A DNA stretch of 18,150 nucleotides from Gammaproteobacteria bacterium (GTDB lineage Bacteria > Pseudomonadota > Gammaproteobacteria > Chromatiales > Chromatiaceae), in contig JAUXDV010000009.1 of NCBI GenBank assembly GCA_030620735.1, positions 1-18,150 on the forward strand, given 5' to 3'. The notes below the pieces were generated by a model, which saw nothing but the letters and a program-made list of their open reading frames with translations, was not told where the DNA came from and did no database searches. The position numbers and the translations under genes were made by a program. Below, piece by piece: positions 13,411 to 18,150 of this stretch; the stretch's first letter is position 1, and every line of letters starts with the position of its first letter.

Positions 13411-15138
13411 ATGACTCAACCCGTCAACCTGGTGCTGTGCTGGCACATGCACCAACCCTACTACCAGGAAGGCCTGGATGGTGAATACCGCCTGCCGTGG
13501 GTCTACCTGCATGGCATCAAGGATTATGCCGATATGGCCGCCCATCTGGAGAACAACCCGCAGATGCGGACGGTAGTCAATTTTGCGCCGATCCTGCTGG
13601 AACAGCTGGATGACTACTCCAGGCAACTGGACCGCTACCTTGCGGATGGCTCCGCCATGCATGATCCGCTGCTCAATACCCTGGCTGGCGCGACGCCTAT
13701 ACCGGATGATGCCAAAGGACGCCAGCAACTGATCAGCGCCTGCCGCAGGGCGCATGCTCCGCGCATGATCGATCCCTACAAACACTTCAGCATGCTCAGC
13801 CATATCTTTGACGACATGCCGGAAGATCTGCCTGAAATGCGCAGTTTCTGTCTCGACTATCTGCATGAACAGTTTTTTATCGATCTGCTGATGTGGTACC
13901 ACATCGCCTGGCTGGGCTGCTCCCTGAAACAGAGTGATGTCGTCAAGTCACTGATGGAGAAGGGGAAGCAATTTTCACAGCAGGATCGCACAACGCTGAT
14001 CGAGGTGATTCATGAGGCAATGGCGGGATTGATTCCGCGATACAGGGCGCTGGCTGAGAGTGGGCAGATTGAACTTTCGATGTCCCCCTACGCACATCCG
14101 ATCGTGCCGTTGCTGAATGATTTTTCCAACATGCGTGATGCCCAGCCTGAAGACCCGTCACCTGAACACAGTGGATATCCCGGAGGAGAGGAACGCTCTC
14201 GCTGGCATCTGCAGCATGGCATCGAGGTTTTTGAAGGGTTTTTTGGTCGCAAACCCAAGGGCGTATGGCTCTCTGAAGGCGGTCTCAGCGATGACGCCAT
14301 CGCACAACTCGATGAAATCGACATTGAGTGGACAGCCTCTGGTGAAGCACTGTGGAGAAACAGCTGCAAGAAAAACCCCGATTGCAATCCTGATAATACG
14401 ACCGGAGTGCGCCCCCTGTTCATGCCCTACCGGGTCAATGATCTGCACACCAGGATCTATTTCCGTGACGACGGGCTCTCTGACCTGATTGGTTTTGAAT
14501 ACAGCGACTGGCATGCCGATGATGCGGTGGCTGACTTTGTCAAACATATCGAAACGATTGCTGACGGTCTCGGAAAAGATGCAGACAAGCATGTCATTTC
14601 CGTTATTCTCGATGGAGAGAATGCCTGGGAGTACTACCCGAACAACGGCCGCTATTTCCTCGACGGACTCTACAAGGAATTGGTCAATAACGACAAAATC
14701 AGAGTCACCACATATGCAGATCTGGATCATAACATCCGTGAAAAACCGCTCACCTCACTGGTTGCAGGCAGCTGGGTGTATGGCACCTTCTCGACCTGGA
14801 TCGGCAGCGAAGATAAGAACCGCGCCTGGGATCTGCTGGTTGAAGCCAAGCAGACCTATGATGCAGTGACGGCCGGAGAAAAGTTCACTAAAGCGAAACG
14901 TGCGCGTATCGATAAACTGCTGGCCGTGTGTGAAAGCTCCGACTGGTTCTGGTGGTTCGGCGACTACAACCCCTCAGGCAGCGTCAATGATTTCGACGCA
15001 CTGTTTCGTGTACAAATGCAAATGCTCTATAAACTGCTCGGAAAAACTCCTCCTGAGAGTCTCGACTCGCCAGTCTCTGTCGGCGGCGGTGACATGGAGA
15101 ATGCCGGCACCATGCAAAGAGGCTCCTCAGGCGCCTGA
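13411..15138 (+). CDS. Glycoside hydrolase family 57 protein (COG1449 type)
   Basis: GH57 enzymes are alpha-glucan hydrolases, transferases or branching enzymes with a (beta/alpha)7 fold. The 575-aa product shows conserved regions in order: WHMHQPYY (11-18), MSPYAHPIVPLL (224-235), GVWLSEGGLS with the likely nucleophile E289, YFRDDGLSDLIGFEYSDW with D353/D354 as candidate acid/base, and ILDGENAWEYY (399-409). There is no signal peptide, so it acts in the cytoplasm. The ATG at 13411 is chosen because the family starts just before the first strand (VNLVLCWHMHQP); the frame is open upstream, but inside glgC. Lying between glgC and malQ, it probably trims, transfers or debranches glycogen-derived glucans. 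The exact reaction cannot be read from sequence. Confidence 0.88.
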   Translation: MTQPVNLVLCWHMHQPYYQEGLDGEYRLPWVYLHGIKDYADMAAHLENNPQMRTVVNFAPILLEQLDDYSRQLDRYLADGSAMHDPLLNTLAGATPIPDDAKGRQQLISACRRAHAPRMIDPYKHFSMLSHIFDDMPEDLPEMRSFCLDYLHEQFFIDLLMWYHIAWLGCSLKQSDVVKSLMEKGKQFSQQDRTTLIEVIHEAMAGLIPRYRALAESGQIELSMSPYAHPIVPLLNDFSNMRDAQPEDPSPEHSGYPGGEERSRWHLQHGIEVFEGFFGRKPKGVWLSEGGLSDDAIAQLDEIDIEWTASGEALWRNSCKKNPDCNPDNTTGVRPLFMPYRVNDLHTRIYFRDDGLSDLIGFEYSDWHADDAVADFVKHIETIADGLGKDADKHVISVILDGENAWEYYPNNGRYFLDGLYKELVNNDKIRVTTYADLDHNIREKPLTSLVAGSWVYGTFSTWIGSEDKNRAWDLLVEAKQTYDAVTAGEKFTKAKRARIDKLLAVCESSDWFWWFGDYNPSGSVNDFDALFRVQMQMLYKLLGKTPPESLDSPVSVGGGDMENAGTMQRGSSGA

Positions 15139-15142
15139 ACCC

Positions 15143-16504
15143 ATGACATCATTTGAAATGAATCAACGCCGTGCAGGCATCCTGCTGCATCCCACCTCCC
15201 TGCCCTCGCATACCTTTGACGATGTGCAGAAGTGGCTCGATTTTCTGGCGCTTTCAGGCATCACTGTCTGGCAGATGCTGCCGCTTGGCGTCCCGCTGGA
15301 CGGGCTCTGCCCCTACCAGTGCACCTCCGCATTCGCCACCAATCCGGTGCTGCTGGAAGAGATTCCGCGGCTGGATGAGGACGATCCCGGCTTTGCAGCA
15401 TTTTCAGAGAGTCAGCATTTCTGGCTGGATGACTATGCGCTGTTCGTTCTCCTCAAGGAGCGGTTCTCCCAAAGAGCCTGGTATCAATGGCCCGAGGAGT
15501 ATAAATTCCGCGATACCGCCGCTCTGGATGAGATACGCCGCTCGCATCAACTGCAGCTGCGGCTGATTCGCTGGGAGCAGTATCAACTCTATGCCGCCTG
15601 GCAAAAGATCCGCCAGCATGCCGCCAAATTAGGAATAGCCTTGTTCGGCGACATCCCTATCTTTGTCGCCCATGACAGCGCCGATGTATGGGTGTGGCCG
15701 GAACTCTTCCTGCTCGATGAAGAGGGCATGCCGACCGTTGTCACCGGCGTCCCGCCGGACTACTTCGCTGAAACCGGGCAACGCTGGGGCAATCCCCACT
15801 ATGATTGGGAACGCATGCAGGAGGGTGGTTTCAAGTGGTGGCTGCAGCGACTGCAGCATCACTTCGAATGGTTTGACCTGGTGCGCATCGACCACTTTCG
15901 CGGTCTGGTTGCCGTGTGGGAGATCGATGCACAGTGTGAAACAGCAATTGATGGTTTCTGGCAGGAGACCCCCGGAGAACAACTGCTGACTGCGCTGCAG
16001 CAGCAGATAGGCGAGTTGCCGCTGGTTGCAGAAGATCTCGGCATCATCACCGATGAAGTGATTGCACTGAAACAGCAGTTTCACCTGCCCGGCATGGCGG
16101 TGCTGCAATTCTCATTCGACCACTTCGATGACAACCCGCACAAGCCCCGGAATATCCTTCCCTGTACGGTCAGCTATACAGGCACGCATGATAATGATAC
16201 GACGCTCGGCTGGTATCGCTCCCTGGATGAGAAGGAACAGCAGCATGTCAATGAAGTCCTCGGAATCGATACACAAGAGCAGGTCGTCTACGCCATGATT
16301 ACGGCCGCCCTCGACAGCAGGGCCAACCTGACGGTGATTCCACTTCAGGATTGCCTCTCACTGGATTCAGAGGCGCGCATGAATACCCCTGGAACAATCG
16401 AAAACAACTGGCTTTGGGCTTTCACCTGGGAACAGCTGGATATCCCGACAATAAGCCAAAAAATATATCGAAAGTTGGAAAATTCCAACAGGATCGTCAC
16501 ATGA
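15143..16504 (+). CDS. malQ: 4-alpha-glucanotransferase (amylomaltase, GH77), atypical N-terminus
   Basis: It transfers alpha-1,4-glucan segments between maltodextrins and releases glucose. The 453-aa product carries all GH77 catalytic blocks: RIDHFRG with nucleophile D250, LPLVAEDLGIITDEV with acid/base E297, and TGTHDNDTTLGW with D350; the end RMNTPGT..NNWLW is typical. It is shorter than the usual 490-500 aa. After HPTSLP the usual GPYGIGDLG-type loop is missing (the text goes straight to SHTFDDVQKWLDFL), and the usual GDSPYQ reads GLCPYQ. ATG 15143 is 4 nt after the GH57 stop and gives MTSFEMNQRRAGILLHPTS; the second Met (MNQRRAG) is an alternative start. Its last four bases (ATGA) overlap the glgB start, so the two are translationally coupled. 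Confidence 0.93.
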   Translation: MTSFEMNQRRAGILLHPTSLPSHTFDDVQKWLDFLALSGITVWQMLPLGVPLDGLCPYQCTSAFATNPVLLEEIPRLDEDDPGFAAFSESQHFWLDDYALFVLLKERFSQRAWYQWPEEYKFRDTAALDEIRRSHQLQLRLIRWEQYQLYAAWQKIRQHAAKLGIALFGDIPIFVAHDSADVWVWPELFLLDEEGMPTVVTGVPPDYFAETGQRWGNPHYDWERMQEGGFKWWLQRLQHHFEWFDLVRIDHFRGLVAVWEIDAQCETAIDGFWQETPGEQLLTALQQQIGELPLVAEDLGIITDEVIALKQQFHLPGMAVLQFSFDHFDDNPHKPRNILPCTVSYTGTHDNDTTLGWYRSLDEKEQQHVNEVLGIDTQEQVVYAMITAALDSRANLTVIPLQDCLSLDSEARMNTPGTIENNWLWAFTWEQLDIPTISQKIYRKLENSNRIVT

Positions 16505-18150
16505 ATAACAGCTTACAACAACTGCAAAATGGAACCCACCACGACCCGTTTGAAACACTGGGCCGCCATCCCGAGGGCGATGGAGAGGTATTTCGCGCCT
16601 TCATGCCGATGGCCGAAGAGGTCGAACTGATTGGCTACGGCAAGATGATGCGCGTTGAAGGTTCCGAGATGTTTGAAGCACATCTCGGCAGCAGGGAAGC
16701 CGCTGCAATCCCACACCATTTCAAACTCAGGTGCATCGAGAAAGCAACCGGGAAAGGCCGGGAGTTTCACTCACCCTACAGCTTTGGGCCTCAGGTAGGC
16801 GATATCGATATCCATCTGTTCGCACAGGGAAAACACAAACAGGCATGGAAATTTCTTGGCGCACATCTGAAGACAATCGATGGCGTCAGCGGTTGCCTCT
16901 TCTCCATCTGGCTTCCCGACGTCCAGCGCATCAGTGTGGTCGGTGATTTCAACGGCTGGAACGGCCTGCGTCATCCGATGCGCAACCGCGGTCACTCCGG
17001 CATATGGGAACTCTTTATTCCCGGCCTGCAGGCTGGCGACAGCTATAAATATGAGATCTTCACCCGCGACGGCGACATCAAGCTGAAAGCCGACCCTTAC
17101 GGCCAGCAGATGGCGCAGCGCCCCGACACCACCTCGGTTATCGCCAGCAAGGAGTCCTATACCTGGCAGGACAGCGCCTGGCTGGAGAAGCGAGCCAGCA
17201 GCGACTGGCAGCATCAGCCGATGTCTGCCTATGAAGTGCATCTCGGCTCATGGAGACTGGATGAGAAGGGAGGATTCCTGAACTTCCGCGAGATTGCCGA
17301 TCAGATGGTGCCTTATGTGAGTGGTCTGGGTTACACCCACATTGAACTGCTGCCGATGATGGAGCATCCGCTGGATGAGTCCTGGGGCTACCAGGTGAGC
17401 GGCTATTTCGCCCCCTCCTCGCGTTATGGCTCACCGGACGATTTCCGCTATTTCATTGATCTCTGCCACCAGCATGACATCGGCGTGATTCTTGACTGGG
17501 TTCCCGCCCACTTCCCCAAAGATGACTTTGCACTGGCGCGACTGAATGGCAAAACTCTGTATGAACATGCCAATCCCAAGCGTGGAGAGCACATGGACTG
17601 GGGTACGCTGATCTTTGACTATGGCCGCAACGAGGTGCGCAACTTCCTGATTGCCAATGCGCTCTACTGGATCGAGGAGTTTCATATCGACGGACTGCGC
17701 GTCGACGCCGTCGCCTCGATGATTTATCTCGACTACTCGCGTGAAGAGGGGCAATGGGATCCGAACGAATATGGCGGTCGGGAAAACCTCGAAGCCATCG
17801 CCTTTCTGCGCGAGACCAACGAGGTGATCCATGCCGATTTTCCCGGCGTCGTCACCATTGCGGAGGAGTCCACGGCATTTGCAATGGTGTCGCGTCCCAC
17901 CAGCATGGGCGGACTGGGATTCTCCATGAAATGGAACATGGGCTGGATGCACGACACCCTCTCCTACTTCGAAGCCGATCCCGTCTACAGACAGCATCAC
18001 CAGGACAGCCTGACATTCAGCCAACTCTACGCCTGGACCGAAAATTTTGTACTCCCATTTTCACATGACGAGGTGGTGCATCTGAAAGGCAGCATGCTGG
18101 AGAAAATGCCGGGCGACAACTGGCAGAAATTCGCCAACCTGCGCCTGCTC
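16501..18150 (+). CDS. glgB: 1,4-alpha-glucan (glycogen) branching enzyme, GH13 (partial, C-terminus outside)
   Basis: It cuts alpha-1,4 chains and rejoins them as alpha-1,6 branches. I translated 550 codons from ATG 16501 with no stop before the window ends; the E. coli protein is 728 aa. The N1 domain starts at the family's LGRHPEGDGEVFRAFMP; the CBM48 domain follows with VVGDFNGWNG and ADPYGQQM. The GH13 barrel shows SAYEVHLGSWR, WGYQVSGYFAPSSRYG, DWVPAHFPKD, GLRVDAVASM with nucleophile D402, VTIAEEST with acid/base E455 (matching E. coli D405 and E458), and PFSHDEVVHLKGSM. An AGGA ribosome site lies 7 nt before the ATG, inside malQ. The N-terminus is similar in length to E. coli. The barrel end and the C-terminal all-beta domain lie outside the window. 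Confidence 0.97.
   Translation, partial: MNNSLQQLQNGTHHDPFETLGRHPEGDGEVFRAFMPMAEEVELIGYGKMMRVEGSEMFEAHLGSREAAAIPHHFKLRCIEKATGKGREFHSPYSFGPQVGDIDIHLFAQGKHKQAWKFLGAHLKTIDGVSGCLFSIWLPDVQRISVVGDFNGWNGLRHPMRNRGHSGIWELFIPGLQAGDSYKYEIFTRDGDIKLKADPYGQQMAQRPDTTSVIASKESYTWQDSAWLEKRASSDWQHQPMSAYEVHLGSWRLDEKGGFLNFREIADQMVPYVSGLGYTHIELLPMMEHPLDESWGYQVSGYFAPSSRYGSPDDFRYFIDLCHQHDIGVILDWVPAHFPKDDFALARLNGKTLYEHANPKRGEHMDWGTLIFDYGRNEVRNFLIANALYWIEEFHIDGLRVDAVASMIYLDYSREEGQWDPNEYGGRENLEAIAFLRETNEVIHADFPGVVTIAEESTAFAMVSRPTSMGGLGFSMKWNMGWMHDTLSYFEADPVYRQHHQDSLTFSQLYAWTENFVLPFSHDEVVHLKGSMLEKMPGDNWQKFANLRLL

Noticed and set aside
14900..15142. Possible N-terminal extension of MalQ into GH57
   Set aside because: The upstream frame is open but lies within the GH57 reading frame and shows no MalQ-like sequence; the family N-terminus starts at RRAGILLHPTS.

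Overview
The window reads as a stretch of a gammaproteobacterial chromosome. The yceD-rpmF-plsX order, a heat-shock protein 15 of the E. coli type, a Glk of the E. coli glucokinase family and the tandem-domain pterin-synthase-like protein all fit that group. I cannot name the species. No rRNA, tRNA, CRISPR array, intact insertion sequence or phage gene is visible.

Left end (1-1690, minus strand): the lipid and ribosome operon yceD-rpmF-plsX, with plsX cut by the window edge. A good sigma70-like promoter lies so close to the yceD start that its mRNA would be almost leaderless. An imperfect palindromic repeat separates yceD from rpmF. From about 1690 to 2816 the DNA is gene-poor. It holds a frame-broken relic on the plus strand, one convincing small minus-strand gene (68 aa) and a 10-bp inverted repeat.

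Middle (2817-4812, plus strand): four packed, overlapping or abutting genes. These are glutaredoxin 3 (grxC), Hsp15 (hslR), an unrecognised 158-aa protein with five cysteines, and a two-domain 6-pyruvoyl-tetrahydropterin-synthase-like protein that starts at a TTG overlapping the previous stop.

Right part (4981-18150, plus strand): an eight-gene glycogen/alpha-glucan locus: glgA, glgP, pgi, glk, glgC, a GH57 glucan-active enzyme, malQ and glgB (cut by the window edge). GlgC makes ADP-glucose, GlgA polymerises it and GlgB branches it. GlgP phosphorolyses the polymer, and MalQ and the GH57 protein would remodel or trim the glucans. Glk returns free glucose to glucose-6-P, and Pgi links that to fructose-6-P. 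No GlgX or other GH13 debranching enzyme is in the window, nor a phosphoglucomutase.

glgC-GH57-malQ-glgB are tightly packed (gaps of 16 and 4 nt, then a 4-nt ATGA overlap). The genes before them are separated by 58-194-nt spacers, each holding a different repeat or hairpin: a GTTGGCA duplication with a hairpin, a nearly six-unit heptamer array, a REPIN-like pair, a 7-bp hairpin, and a 17-nt-arm palindrome. Points worth checking in the enzymes are a Gln where PGI normally has its catalytic Glu, a Trp at the position of the E. coli GlgC activator lysine, and an unusual N-terminal region in MalQ. I see no wholly new multi-gene system. The least explained items are the 158-aa Cys protein coupled to the split-site pterin-synthase-like protein, and the 68-aa gene opposed to a decayed ORF.
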